Assembly: GCA_011037195.1 (NCBI GenBank)
Contig: JAAEAF010001538.1
Span: 124,001 to 188,000, forward strand
Direction: 5' to 3'
Length of the DNA: 64,000 nucleotides
From: Triatoma infestans
Taxonomy: Eukaryota > Arthropoda > Insecta > Hemiptera > Reduviidae
Both the position numbers and the translations under genes were made by a program. Each line of letters opens with the position of its first letter. The stretch's first letter is position 1. Positions 22,600 through 37,400 of the stretch are shown here, in pieces. Under the pieces are notes generated by a model that was not told the DNA's origin, ran no database searches, and saw only the letters and a list, made by a program, of their open reading frames with translations.

Positions 22600-25400
22600 C
22601 ACCATATTGTGCAGAAAAGTAGCCTAGAACCCGTCTTTTTCATCTACTATCTACAAGTGATACAATGAAGTTTACTTCTACGGCTTATCCAGCTACTCAA
22701 CTAAAGTAGATTTTGTATAACAGTTCAATAATGTTACAATTTTTCCACTAAAATCAGTGTCTAAAGTTGTATTTTTAATCTCTAAAATATAAAGTAAACA
22801 CAGTTTATTAAACAGGTTGTTCTGAAAGTAAAGTACTTTACTTTTACGGTTTGATGTGACATCTGATGACATTGCGGTAGCGGTACAGGTTTGAGCTTGG
22901 GAAGCAAGTAATGTATAAAAATGCAAGTAATGTTCCAGGATTTGCTCAGGTCGAATTGACCCGAGGCAAAAATAAAACATAAAACAACTAGAACTTTTAC
23001 TGCCAATAATCCTCAATAGAATAATTCAGCTGAAAACTCAGCATCTACTTGTCAAAATTGAATAAAAGAATCAACTTTGTTTTATTTGTATAGAACTTTA
23101 CTGTATATATATATATTTAAACAATGAGTAAATCAGTTGAAATATTGTAAATGTAAATATGAAAAATAGGATGAGAGAAACTTGCCATTGTAGCACTCTC
23201 TACAGGATTCCAACAGCTCTAATCAGTCCCGAAGGAAATCTCAGGGCCATTAGCGATTCAGTTGGCGTGAAGGATTGTCAGGGATAGCTTGTAGAGGCAA
23301 GAGTTTGTATAAATGGATTAGAGCAACAACTAGAGAGAGAAGTGTGATATTTACGGTATTTTGCCTGGCGACTTGTACGAAAGGGATGTTGAGGTTATAT
23401 TATGGTGACAGAGGGTTGTGACATAGTAAGGAGCTCACCTATCTGTCAAAGTAGTTTGGATTGGAATCTCTGAATAGTTTGTAGATTTGGATGAACCTCA
23501 CAGTTCCGTCCGTAAGTCCACGTAGGTCTGAATATGATTATATATATCAGCCTCTTCAGTTCCGTTGGTAAATTACATCATCTTCCGAGAACCTATAGAG
23601 AAGCTTGGCAGTGTAGCCACTATTTGTCTTTTAAGTCTTGCGTGTGGCTTCCACATGAGTCATTTGGCTATAAAAAGCCCAAAAATAGCGCTCCAGATAT
23701 CCGGGAGAGCATTGTTGCAGAAGTCAGAAGAACAAGAGCTTCGCAGGCATGTAGACATTTTTGTGGATTCACTTTTATTTTCCACTTTTTTGTAATGTTT
23801 TCATAATATTTAGGTGTGTCTATGTGTCTGTGAAGCTGATGTAGAGTTTACAACTGTAGCTAGTAAGGCTGTGTCCACAGAAAAGTGGAGAGTCGGCGTA
23901 TGTACAAAGTTGTGTGGAAGGATGTGTAGGTATGTCTAATGTAGAGTACGGGGAGTATTTTGGCCGGCTAATTTCCATCAAACTATTGGCCGACTGAACT
24001 TAAGTAAAAACTTAGCTTACTAAAATAATCAGATTACTGCTGTAGTGGAAATCTATCAATAACTTGAAGAACTTCATTACTGATTTTAAAACAGCCTTTA
24101 TTTTATAAATGTATTGGTAACTTAGTAATGAATTAAATAAATAATTTTTAAGAAATCAGATTAATATACATTGTAAAAAAGATAACAATAAATAATTTGT
24201 GAGCGGTCTTTATAAAACATTTATTTAAAAAATAAATACAATGAGGGAGGAAACATTTTTAACTTGACAAGATAATGTGCTAGATAGCGTCGCTATTCCG
24301 ACAGATTACACCACAAACGCAACCCGCAAAAAATCTTTGTAAACTGCAATCCAACTCTTAGTCGCTTTAAAAGAATTGTGGTTTAATATCTTGCTTTTTC
24401 ACGTATCTGCCCCTCTTGTCTAATACGCATGTTCGATCCAAAAAAACAGATTTCTCTTACCTGATAGACCGGAGTCCGCAGGCATGAAATCTAGGATTTT
24501 GGAAGATCACCTGATTGGGTCCAAAACATCCCTGGCGAATAGTTATCTTCAACCACTCAACCACTATTTCAACACTATTACATGATATATCCATTCACTT
24601 AGAATAGACTCGTTGTATATACTAACACTGCACTCCAAAAGTGGAGAGTTGAGTCAAAAAAAACAACTCAAAATTAGGTATTACTGAAAGCAATTACCTT
24701 GGACCATAGTTTATATGAAGTTTTTCGCTGTTATGTGAAACACTACAATGCCATATCAAAATCTAATTTTCAGATAGAGACACGGACTCGTCATCACTCC
24801 ACTTTATAGGAAGTCAGGACATCACCAGGACCAGACAATGTCCCACTGCAACTGCCCCTATACAACTTCCGGAAGAAGTTAAGGTTCCCTTCCTGCACCT
24901 CTAGCAAGTTGAAGAAGGAATATTAAAGGGTATCCTTCAACATATTTATAGAGAAGTACACACCAGTTAAAAATGGCCATTAACCAGTTTTAGAAGAATC
25001 ATTAACGAATTATAGAAGTATTCATCGGCTTACCAGCGGGTCTGTTCCCCTCCTGCTTTAATGCCGTACGCTACTTGTTCTTTATGTACTGTAAAGTCCC
25101 ATGCTATCAGTTATAATTACTGGTTACCTTAATAGTTAATGAGTGTAGTTTCTCTTTTCTGATTAATCCCATTATAGTACCTTTGAGGTGTACACTCATC
25201 TGCCGGAGTAGCAACGTCACCCCGCTGTACATCCAAAACACAAATACAAAAATGTAGTGGTATTAAATTTTAATAAATACTTTTATTTGTATATCAGAAG
25301 TGCGCTATAACTGGACCATATAATGAACAACGATAGTGAAATCTTGGTAATTACATCAATCACGTAGTATCTGTAAACAGCAGAGTACAATCATATTATT
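22600..25400. other. Non-coding stretch (possible FAR 3' flank or last exon)
   Basis: No clear gene. Because FAR exon 7 ends in a strong splice-donor context, a further minus-strand exon could lie here. A candidate is the open stretch near 24300-24370 on the minus strand (SWIAVYKDF, then LRVAFVV and a stop), but acceptor and phase are not convincing. Confidence 0.3.
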
Positions 25401-25476
25401 ATTAATTTTGAAAAACGATAGGAATCAGTATTGAAATGAAAATCTTGCATACATTTTTTTATATAACGATAATGAC

Positions 25477-25738
25477 TTACATTTTCAATTTCCGTCTGGC
25501 ACTTGGTAATGTGGATAACGATTCTTTCAGACAGTATTGTTTGGCACCCAATATGGCAGATATTATGAACTCATCTATATTGTACTGCACATTGGAGATG
25601 TAAAATATAGCTCGTTCCTCTTCATTAACTGCATCTATCAGCGCAACAGCCTTATGGATATGCACTTTCCATGTTCTCATAGTAAAATATTGCAATAATT
25701 TCAAGCCTTGATTGATTCGATTCTGCACATACACCATA
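25477..25738 (-). CDS. FAR: FAR exon 7 (last visible exon)
   Basis: Entered at acceptor ctttgtttcag; one base completes Phe, then MVYVQNRINQGLKLLQYFT, MRTWKVH and further FAR_C sequence (EERAIFYISNVQ, DEFI, GAKQYCLKES) to LPSARRKLKM. The frame meets TAA at 25477-25479. The same bases form AAAAT|GTAAGT, a perfect splice-donor consensus, so the coding part may stop at 25481 and continue elsewhere. Family members usually have another 30-60 residues, often hydrophobic, after the ARR segment. Either reading is possible. Confidence 0.85.
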
Positions 25739-28700
25739 CTGAAACAAAGTGCGGGGGGATAATAATTGAATTAATATTGGACTACCATTAAAATTTGATA
25801 ATACTATATTTATATTTTTTGTTGAAGCGGAAAGTCCGTTTTTTATTTGATGCATATGAATAATTTATTGCATAGGGTACAAAAAAGCCCAAGTTTCCGC
25901 CCCTTCACACCAGTCTTCATCAGTGGTGCAGTTGAATTAACTCATACGACGTTCTCTTGTTGCAGTTTACAAAGATGTGTGAAGTGACAACTTTTCTAAA
26001 AACTAATAATTTTTACTAAATTTTGTATCAATTGGAGAATCTAAACTTAATAAAATGTCTTTTTTGAGGAAACCATCCCACTCCCCCCTCCACTCAAAAC
26101 TTCTACAAATGAACTTTCTCGGAAAAAATTCCCAATAAAAATGATAGGCCTCTGAATTTATAGTTAGTGGAACAAATTTAATGAAATCCGCAAGTGTTTT
26201 TATGGATAAAATCGTAGAAAACTGAAATAACTTCAGTAAAAACGCACATCCGGTTAACCGATTTTCTTCAAACTTCTCAGAATTATGATGACATAATTAA
26301 TTCTAGTTAATATTTTTTAAATGATGTAATTATGTAACAAATTGAAATAGCACTTTAAAGGAAAACATAACCACACCCTTCCCCCAAAAGCTTCCTTAAA
26401 TGATTTTTCCCGGAGCAATGTTTAAAATAAAAGTATACACTATTTGTATCTATAACTAATATATAATGTTTAAAGAAAACCGTTGAAGCTGTTTTCGAGA
26501 AAATCGCAAAAACTGAGAGATCCATTCAGAAAGGTGGTACTTCCGGTTGAGGAATTTTGTCAGATAATTTCCTGTCGGATCCCAAGGTGATATCCAAAGG
26601 AATATCAAGTATGAACTTCCTGCGATTTTTCGTCCTTGAGCTCTGCTATTTCACATACATACACACAGGCTATTTTCTAAGAACCACTGTTTCGGGCTTG
26701 AAAATTATATTTCCGGTGAAAACTCGATATCTAAACTTTGACACAATCACAATGTTTCCTCCTCTTACAGTTAGAGAAAGTAGTAAAAAACACCTATCTT
26801 CTTAGTTTCCCTAAACGTATCGGAATAGTTCCTTTCTTCAGTAGAACAACATAATTATTTTTTTCCCTTAAACTTCCATACATTCGAGTAATATGTCGCG
26901 AAACTGAAGATGAGAATCATTTCCAAAACGTTTAGATAACGATTTTCCGAAACTATGAAGAGATGTGTTTTTTGATTAACACTTTCTGACCCAAAACATC
27001 GTCGATTGCCTAAATAATATATATTTATAAAAGGAATCGGTCGAACATGAATTTCCTAGTTCCAATTAATAAACTAAAAAGAATATGTTTTTAAAAAAAT
27101 AATAATAATAATTAATCTGTACTTACAATGGTTTCTGTCCCAAACAGATTAATAATAAATCTATAAAATATGCAGGTACTATCTGCAATAGGAATACAGT
27201 GAGCAAATGTGTGAAGTGATTGGTAGTCATTGATCCTCTAGGGTACCACAGCCCAGGATTTATTGGGTACTCTAATCCATATCGGCGTCCTTTTTCCAGT
27301 ATATCGCCCCAAGTAATTGGTACTTTTTCATCGCATGATATATTATATACTGGTATTAGCTCTTCTTCTCTGCAAATTTACACAAATACAATATGAATTT
27401 TTACAAAACCCAATTATTTAATCGGATATTTAGTACAGATTTAATTGTTTAATATTCCTCCGGGACTTAATTATATAAACATCCTTAATTCTGTTGAAGA
27501 AATCTACTTTTTACAAAATAATCTCGTGAAACTGTGTTAATAACTGCTCTTCTAGAAAGTAATATTTGTTTGTTTTAAGGTGCGTCCAACATCTGTGGTC
27601 ATTGGCGTCCGGACTCTTTTTAATGCACTACCGGTCTCCGGGAAATATTCTCTCGTAAGAGCGTCGGGAACTAGAGGCTCTAAGGAGGAGAAATATTAAG
27701 GGCAGCACTGCTGGCCTCGAACCCAGGTCCTCCGCATGGGGAGTCCAGCGCGCTGCCACTGAGATAATCCCATCCCTAAAAATTTCTTGAGGTTCTAAGA
27801 AAAAGTAATGCTATTGTGTTAAAATTTCCGAAATTGAATTGTTACCGGAAATATTTTGAGGTCCTCTGAGCCCGAAAGTTTGTTGTTTAACACTTCAATA
27901 ACTTTCCTTAATATAATTCTCCACTTCCACTTGGCAACTTTCTTAAAAACTCAGTAATTGTACAAACACATTTCACTAACCTTCACGAAATTATTAATTA
28001 TTTAAAGTTGTTAATAATTTAACCAAGTTTGTCTTCAAGATTTTTATGTTTTGTTAAGAAAAATACTATTAGAAAAACTTTACGCTCCCCTCCAGAGTGT
28101 CATTTCAGCATAAGGTATGCTTTCTCAACCTAGGTAATATTAAACCGTTCATTTATTAAATTAATTAATTCGATTCAATTTTTGAGAATCGCAGTAGAAA
28201 AAATCTTGTTAGTCACAAAAAGGTAGAATTGCAAGCATATCAAATTTTCGAAATTGAATTTACATTGAAAATCACGTTTGGACGCTGCTGAGCAAGGAAA
28301 CTGGAATTTTAAAAAAAAAATTGCGGAAATTTCTGGCTTTATTTTTCATTTACTGCTGTCACATTACAAGACAATAAAATTTTTAATTGGAACTGGTCCA
28401 ACTGGGAGTACCACTTTACTGAATGGATTTTTCATGTTAAACACAATTTTCTGGAAAACAGATCCATTCTTTCGCACGACATTCTTTAATTTTGTTTTCG
28501 CCTCCATGAATATGCTTCGGTTTACACTGGTGAATTGATTGCGATTCTTTTAGCACTTAAATATATTATAAACTTAAAGGAGAAACACTGCTTTGCTATA
28601 ATGAGTGACAGCCAGAGTGCCCTTATAAAAATAACCAACGTGAAAACCCCTTTGGAAAATAATTTTATAATTAATGACATTTTAGAAGTGATAAGTTTGT

Positions 28701-31700
28701 TAATGGAAGATGGGATTATAGTAAATTTTGGTTGGGTAAAGGGACATTGTGGATTGAAAAATAATGACATTGTGGACTCTATTGTAAAGGATGCAACAGT
28801 GAATGGGGAAAGATTAGATTATATTTCTTTGCCAATTGAAGATTTAAAAAGATATTTAGGAAAGTTAGTAGCGCATAAATGGCAAGAAAAGTACAGTAGC
28901 TGTAATAAAGGCAGTTTTTATAAGTCCATGCATCCATTTCTCAAAAAAAGAACATGGTTTAAGGGCTTAAGTGTTGATAAAAAGGTGGTTACGATGGTAA
29001 GTCGTTTAAGAGCCAATCATGAGTTTGTAAATCCTACATGCATAGATTGGGGCTGTGTTCTTCCCCTCTATGTGAACAATGTCAACATAATGAAGATTTT
29101 AGGTACATTATCATGACCTGTATTAAGTATTCTCACGAAAGATATAATTTTTTAATAAAATATTGAAATATTTAGAGTCCCCCTTCAATTATGAAAGTAT
29201 AATATTCTCAGATAATTTAGTAGTTCTGCAAGAACTAAGTATTTTTTTGGTTATGTACAAATATGATTGTTGATATCCGATAGGGTCGGAGGAATATCAA
29301 GTACTCCACCCTTAATATGTTACTTGGAAAGAGTGTGTGTATGTGTGAAGTGTGTGTGTGTGTGTGGCGCGGTTGCGTGTTTGCAAGATTGTATTATATT
29401 ATTTGCATGTATATATTTTATTTATTATGATGTCTGTATTTATTTGGATGAAAGTATTTATTGGAGAGATTGTTTAGGAATAATGTACTATTTAGAATTA
29501 GAATCCTTAGTTTGAATGTTAGTTATGATTGAGTGTGGGGGGACCAATACCGGCCAGGGGTGGCAACTTTTGGTCATGTGGGAAGTCTTCCTGCACTGTC
29601 TTAATATTGGGAGCCACTATTTCTTGGAGGGGTGGGTCTAAGCCGGGATTGGCTAGCCCGGCACTGTGTGAATGTGAGAGTGAATCTTGTGCAAATAGTG
29701 TACAAATTTAATTTAGGTTTAGGAATTAGGGGTGCGAGGAATATCGAGTACTCCACCCCAAGTACTTGTTATTTTTGTTGTGGAAAATTGTTTGAATGAA
29801 TGTTTTTATTGGGATGTGAGTATTTAATGGTATGAGAGTTGAAGATGATATGAATGCAACTAAGGGTGTGAATGTATGAATGTAATAACTGATAGGAGGT
29901 TTATTAATGAGTATCCTTATAAACAAGGCATAAATTATGGAAAAGTAATAAAGGTGCTGTAGTTCCTATTTAACCTGTCCTTGGAGAAAGTTGTCAGAGA
30001 TATTGAGACAAACCCAAACGGAACGATATTTAACAGGTCAAGGCAGTACCTGGCTTATGCAGATGACATAATACTTTTAGGAAGAACCTTAAGGGCTCTG
30101 GAAGAGTGCTATGACCAATTGGAAAATAGTGCCAGGGCCGTGGGTTTGTCCATTAATACTGACAAGACCAAGTACATGCTATGCTCTAGGCACGACAACC
30201 GAATTTGCAACGCTGCTTCTGTGACGTTAAGTGGAAGAACGTTCGAAAATGTAAAAGCCTTTAAATACTTAGGTACCATCTTCACTAAAGAAATGGATGT
30301 TAGAAAAGAAATTAAAGAGAGGTTGGCTGCCGGAAGTAGATGCATGTTTGCTTTAAATAAGATCCTTAAATCCAAAAATGTCTCTCGAAAACATAAGATA
30401 AACGTCTACAAGACAGTTATCCGGCCGATAGTTCTTTATGCTTCGGAAACTTGGATACTGAATGAGAGCGAGTGCAATCAACTTCTGGTGTGGGAAAGGC
30501 GTGTGTTACGTAAGATTTACGGGCCAAATCTTATAAATGGCTCGTGGAAGATAAAAAGTAACACAGAGCTGAAAGAATTGTTTGCATCGCCGGATCTGGT
30601 TGCCGAGGTGAGGAGCAAAAGATTGATATGGCTGGGACATTTGGAGAGAATGGATGAGGATCGAGCACTGAAAAAGCTTTTCCGGAATCGCCCAGAAGGA
30701 AGGAGGAAAGTGGGAAGACCTAGAAGGAGATGGTTGGAGGATGTGGAGGAGGACCTCAGAAGGCTTGGTGTGAGGCATTGGAGAAGAAAGGCCCTAGATA
30801 GATAGAGCTGGAGGCAAATTACTAAGGAGGTCAAGGCCCTTCAAGGGCTGTAGTGCCATTAAAAATAAAAAAATAAAGGTGCTGTAGCTGGAGGTTTGGA
30901 GGTGGGTTTTGTTGGATGTTTGACGATGAATTTTTCTCATTCATAGAATAATATAATGGCTATGGCCTAACAGCTAATGCCGAAAAAAAAAATGTGTTTT
31001 CTTGGATTTCTCTAAACTATACCATTCAAGACCTAACATTTTTATTCCCAATATTTTTCTGGGAAAATTCATTTTAGTAGTGGAGGCTTTTCTATTGCGA
31101 GTCATTTCAGTGTAGCGTGTAGGGCAAGGTGTCCCGCTTTTGGCGGGACAGTCACAATTTTTTGAAATTTATCCCGCGTCCCGAGGAGTTTTAGAAAAGT
31201 CCCGCTTTTTAGAAAGATTATGATTTTTGCCACTTTACATCAAAAAATTAAAATATACGCATAAACTAAACCCACGTCTTACGCTCAAGGCACTTCACGG
31301 ATCATGGTACATACGTATCATCATCATAGCGGTGCGCAATGATTGGCTGCATTTGAATTTTATCCTACTATACTTAGGGCATTGGCTATGGGATGTACAG
31401 TCACATTAAATAAGTAAAGCTTGTGTAAATAATTCGGTATCTTTTGGCTATCATACTCGCTTCCCACCAGTCGTTTTCTCCCGGTTTACAAAAATTAAAA
31501 TCTGGTCACTTTAGTCTCTAGCCCACGTACATTCACTACTGAGGGCAAGTAAATATATGAAATACTAGAAATTTCAAGAAAAGTTTCCAGCTAGGACTGT
31601 CAGGAATGTCATGTGGGTGATCATGTTTTAAGCTCCTCTGAGTACGAAAAAAATGTTTTTAGCAAATAGTCTGTATTTGTGTGTGTCTGTGTGTGTGTGT

Positions 31701-34438
31701 GTTTGTGTGAACAAAATATCACAAAAATGAAAAATCGCTGCGAATTCAAACATGATATTCTGTTTGGTACCACCCCCGCCCGCATCTGTCAAAAAAGTTT
31801 CGGCCAAAATCAGGAAAAAATCAAGGGAAGTGCAACTATGCCGAATGATTTTTTTTTTTTCCAAAATTTAGCTCCAACGATTTTCTTTAATCTCCGTGTA
31901 CCTGTCTACAAACATAAATACCTGTCATTTCTATTTGATAAATTTTCAGGGGAATTGATTTCTGGGGGTTTGTGGGAGAACAGTAACTTTACGCTTCACT
32001 TTAAAGTACCGCTTCAATACTATCTACGTTTGTCACATCTATATAATATTAATATATATTAGATACATTACTAGAAAATTCCAAATTTAAAAAAGTCGAC
32101 TAAAGGGAAGTGAGATTTTACAGAATAGATTTTTGATATTTTTGTTTTCTTGAAAACCACCTTAATGATTTCCTTTAATCTTGCGAGAGTAACTGCACAC
32201 ATAGAAACCTCTTACTTTTTGAAAAAAAATATATTTCAGGCAGTTTGCAGAATTTGTAGCGTTAAATTTCAAATGTTATGTGGGATTGATTCCATGGCAT
32301 TGGCGCTTTCTTCTACCTGAGTGTATTTGTGCCCCCCCCCTCCACTATATTTACGTTAGGCCAAATGAGTAAAATTTGAAGTTTCAGGTAATTTGTCATT
32401 TTATACTCGATACATTTTGCGGAAAAAATAAATTTATGCAAGTTTTAAAGAATTTGTGTCGTTAGATTTAAATGTTATTTGGGTTGCTGAATGTTAGTGG
32501 CGCTGTTTTCGGGCCTTCACTGTAACTACTAGCTACTAACTACTAACTATACCAGCTCTGTATTTATACTAAGGCAACTGGTAAAAAAATTCAAGTTTAA
32601 CTCAGTAAGCGAAAGTTGTGTGAGTGTGTCTCACCAGGTTTTCATTCATTCTAAATTACTTTCTAAATTGTACATGCGGTTTCACAAAAATTAGGAAGTT
32701 TACTAAAACTTTCCTTGTTCTATACATACTGTTTCGTAGCTTTCTTCCAAGCAATAACGATTAACGCATTTATTGCAATGTCCACGGGTATGATCTGCGC
32801 TTGAACGTCCGGTTTACCGAGCATAGACCTAAGTACACCCTTTCCGCCGGCGACCAGTACCCCGATTGGTCCATTCAGACTGTCCACCCATCCTGGCATC
32901 GGTTCCCTGAGAGAAGGTATCACTGGAAATTACAAAAAAGACCATTATTAGATATTTCTTCATAACAATTTTTTTTTAATAGTTCTTAGCGAGCTGCACA
33001 GATTTTACTAGCAATTTCGATGACATCTGACGACAGTAATTTAACTTCTTTCGAGCTCACGCTGTGTGCGAGCAAGTGTTTTTTTTCGAACATATACTTC
33101 GATGATAACTGATTTTCGAAAATTTGATACGATCACAATTTTCCTCTCACAACAGTAAAAGAAAGTTAAAAATAAAAACAAAAATATACACATATATATA
33201 TTACAATTTACATTTTTGCAGTCTGTAGGGAGCGGCTATTCGCAGTCTGTAGGGAGCGGCTACTCTGCAGTCTGTAGGGAGCGGCTAGAAAGCCAAATCC
33301 CCTAGAGATCCTCTAGAGGAAGTTAGAACGCCCTAAAGATCTATTCTGCTCCTCTTGGGATATGTGTTTGAATATTGAATCTTTTATAGTTTAGGCGAAG
33401 TGTGTGTGTGAGGGGGGGTGACCTAGAGTTTGCCTGAGTAGTGGTGTCAGTGTTCGTGTTGTTACGCTGGAATGTCCTCAGGAACGTCAAGATCCCTGAA
33501 GAAATAGCTAATCCATTTTCCATTTTAATGGCAACAGTAATTTACTATTTACAGTAGAGAAGGGATTAGCCCAGTGTGGTGCGCTGGAATAGAACGCGGA
33601 GATACCAGGTTCGAATCTAGCCGTGCCACCCTTAGATTTTCTCTTCCTAGGAGCCTCTACAGCGCACTGTCCTATCTGTAACGAGAGAACACTGGCCGGA
33701 GGCTGGCAATGCACTAAGAATGTTCCAGGCGCAAGTGACCATAGATTTGACAAGCGTTAGTATTTTAAAAAAATTAAAAAATCTATTTCACTTCAAATCT
33801 GTAAAGCTCTGATAGCGGTATCTAGCGTGGTATTCTTGAACATGCAAACGACAAACTTTACCAATAGATGGCCTTGCAATGCAGACTGGTAGTTCGTTGG
33901 CAAAATTTTCCACAATTTTCTCTGCAAGTGCCTTGGAAAATGTGTAACAATTTGGATGGCAACCCAAAATTCTAGAAGAAAGAAATAAAAAACAAGTATT
34001 TTTAATAATTTTACAGTTAATTTTATGAAACAAAAAAAAAATATGTATCTATAAATATAAATATGTATCTATAAATCTATTATTACTTTGGCCTTAATTT
34101 TTCCAACATTTCAGGTTTCATCCAGTTTACAAGGTCTATCACATAATTAGCATCTACAGCAGTTTTCAACAATGTCTCCTTAATTTCATCTTCTTCTGGA
34201 TGGCAAAATGTTGTAGAAATGTGAACGAAGGCCTAAATTTCAAGAACATAAATAAATAAATTAAAGTAAAAAGTTAGTGAAACATTTATAGTTACAAAAT
34301 TTTGCCATGTGTTTAGAAATCTGAATTGTCGCACGATCTATCAGCGTTTACGGGTACTACTACTGCTACTAAGTTATAATCGATGTATTAATTTTATATT
34401 TGTATTATTATTATTATTGTCATTATTAATGTTAGCAG

Positions 34439-34469
<31 letters not shown>

Positions 34470-37400
34470 TTTAGACAATAGTATACTTAATAATATTTCC
34501 CAGCCAATTATATTATAGACAAAAATAATAAACAACGCCTTAATTGGGCATTTTATTAAAACATTTTAAATGAACAATGGTTAGATATTGATCAAAAAGA
34601 CTCAAAGGCAGAATTCATACCGTTCTTCCAGGAGAAATTTCTTGCTTATCTGTGTATGTATATTGTGTGCAATCCCGGATAACTAAACAGGCAAAATATG
34701 AAACGGCTACTGAGCCCCACGCCTTTTAAGGGGTGATCAAAATAATAGTTACAGTGAACCCTCAGCCCAATGAAGCTCAGGTTGTCAGTTACTGATTAAA
34801 GTTTGATGGATACTGATCGATTTCAATTGATTTAAAATTTGTAATAAATTTTTACCTATTCAAAAATGAAGTCAAACAAATCTGATCTACATGTTTTCCT
34901 CGGGTGGCGCCAGAGAACAATATCTATTTTATCTTTAAAAAGAATATTATCAAGGTTTCTTAAATTTTTCCAAAAGATAGAAAAATATGAATCCACCACA
35001 AACAAATAGATTAATGTGAATATTTATTTTTAGTTGGTTTTAAATTTGACATAATTCATTTTTATTTAGTTTTGTGTTTTTTGATTTATCAAAATTGTAG
35101 ATTGGTAGAATTAAAAACCTATTAGGAGATAAAACCTAATCGGAGGGGTCCTCAAATTTCGACTGCCTTGGGTTTAATCTGGTCCTGTTTGTGGGGAATT
35201 GTCGGTGAAATTCTAAGCGAGTGCCTAAGTAGAAAGTGAGTAGTGTGTAGAGTGTGATTGAGCTAAACCCCAGCAGATGCACACATCACAACTGCAGGTT
35301 TTTTTTTTTGTTTTTTTAGACTGGAATTCCCAGCAAGGCCGCCAAGGCACGTGAACAAGTGGCTGGTCCACTTTCCACAGCGGAATGAAGTAATGAATTT
35401 CAATTTTTTAACTCTCTCTTATCTCTTATACGTTACACCCAAGGAACGACTATTTCTTTATGTTGCATATTTCTTGAGAATAATGTTTATGTTTTCATTG
35501 GCAAAAACTAAAATTGAAAACTCTTCTATTTTGAATAAATAAAAAGAAACAGAAAACTTGAGTAAACGAAAGAATTCCCTCGGTATATTTTGTTAACGTC
35601 TGTAGCAAATACACAAAATCTACTTTGACTAGACATCCGCGAAATTGACCTATTTACTGCATAAAAAAAAATTTTGTTGCTGAAAAGAAATATCTTGCCG
35701 AGCTGAATTTCTGGTCATCTATTATGATCTAGAGTAGGTAGCGAAGGCCGGGACTAAACGGCGTGGGAACTGCTGCGTGCTTATATATATAATATATACA
35801 TATATATGTTTGCATATGTGTATATGTATGTGAACAGCATAGCTCAAAAACGAAAATGCACTTTTCAAAAGCTATTCACCCTTCTATTGACCAATCTTTT
35901 TTTCAATAAATGAAAGCTTTTTTTAAAAAAAAATATTTTTTCAGGTAATTCTACATCAAATTAAAACTTTTGAACCAAATTGAACATGTTTATCTTAAAG
36001 TCCTTGAATAAAGATTCATTTTTTAGAAAAAAAAAAAAAATTTAAGAAAGTTTTAATTTGTTGTAAAAAATAATTTGGTTCGAAAAAAATTATAATTTGA
36101 TTGAAAATACAATATTATGTTCAGCTACCAGTTGGTACCGATTTTAAGAAGGTTTAACTTATATTATGAGCTGTTGCTTTAACTATTTACGTAGTTGACG
36201 CGGAAATTTACTGTGAACAGACGTTTCATAGAATTTGACAAGATTTGAAGTTTAATTTTTAAAAATGATCTTAAAATTATGTTTTGTAGAAATGTATAAC
36301 TTTGTCACGGGGAATATTTGGGCGTTTTTTTGTTCAGAATTTTTACAAAATCCTCAATCAAGTCTTCTGTCTAAACAAAAGCTCTAATGAAGAAAGAGAT
36401 TAATAAACATTTTTCTCGATTTCATCACAACATCCGGCTTATATTTACTGATTCTAGTAATTACTTTTCCGTTTCCTAGGCGAACTTTACAAAACCCAAA
36501 TAACAGCAGACCAACCTGAATCGGCAGGTAGCGCCACTGATAAATATTTATATTGTAGTGAAAAATCATCCCAAATTTTGAAATCAATACAATGGAAACA
36601 GCCTTATTAATAAAATAAACTAGTAAACAACTTATAATTGCTTACCTCTAATTTTTCAAAAGCTTTAGCAAATGTTAGAATCTTTAATGTGCCAATGGTG
36701 TTATGCTCGACAGCGGTTTTCAGATCGGCCTCCAGTTTTAATGTTGCCGCCAAATTGAAGACCACGCTAACATTTTTGACCACTTCCTCATAATCTTCCT
36801 TCCGTATACCAAGCGAATCTCTGGTCAGCTCTCCATACAGGGACACAACTTTATCTAACGCGGAAGGATTCTCTTGCCGTAGTCTGTCAAATAGCTGCGG
36901 TGGAAAAAAAAGATTTTTTTAATTAAATTATTAGATTTGACAATATTTAATTAATTAATTTAAATAGAACACAAATTAATTACCAATTAAAACTATTTGG
37001 GGTCTTATAATGAAAACTATTTGGAATTCTAAATTTTTTTAACCTTTTAATTTCGAATTGATTTCAATCAAATTGAATTTTTATCAATATATATAGCTAT
37101 ACTGTCACATTTCGCCGTGTAACGCAGCCACTAGTGCCATCTAGGAGAGAAAGCAGGCACCTCAAGTTCTCCTCATGGCCGCTGAAAACGCTAGCGGGGC
37201 GCTCTAGGTTCTTCTAGAATGTTCTAGAACTTTCCATACCCTTCTCCGCTGGTATAAATAGTGAAGAACAGCTCGAGTGAGTGAGTCTTGTTACAAACGA
37301 AATGCGCGTTTGTGAAAAGTAAATAAAAAGTGAACTAAGAGAACTTTTGGTGGTTTAAACAGTCTATTTAAGCGCTTTATTAATTTAAGTGTGTTAAACA

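Noticed and set aside
24300..24370. Candidate eighth FAR exon
   Set aside because: Short hydrophobic frame, but no acceptor gives the required phase without a quick stop or unusual site; mentioned only as a possibility.
30109..30834. Minus-strand frames of 88-105 residues
   Set aside because: Antisense shadows of the LINE reverse transcriptase.
31679..32062. 127-residue plus-strand frame
   Set aside because: Starts in a (GT)n tract inside a dispersed repeat; not conserved in other copies.
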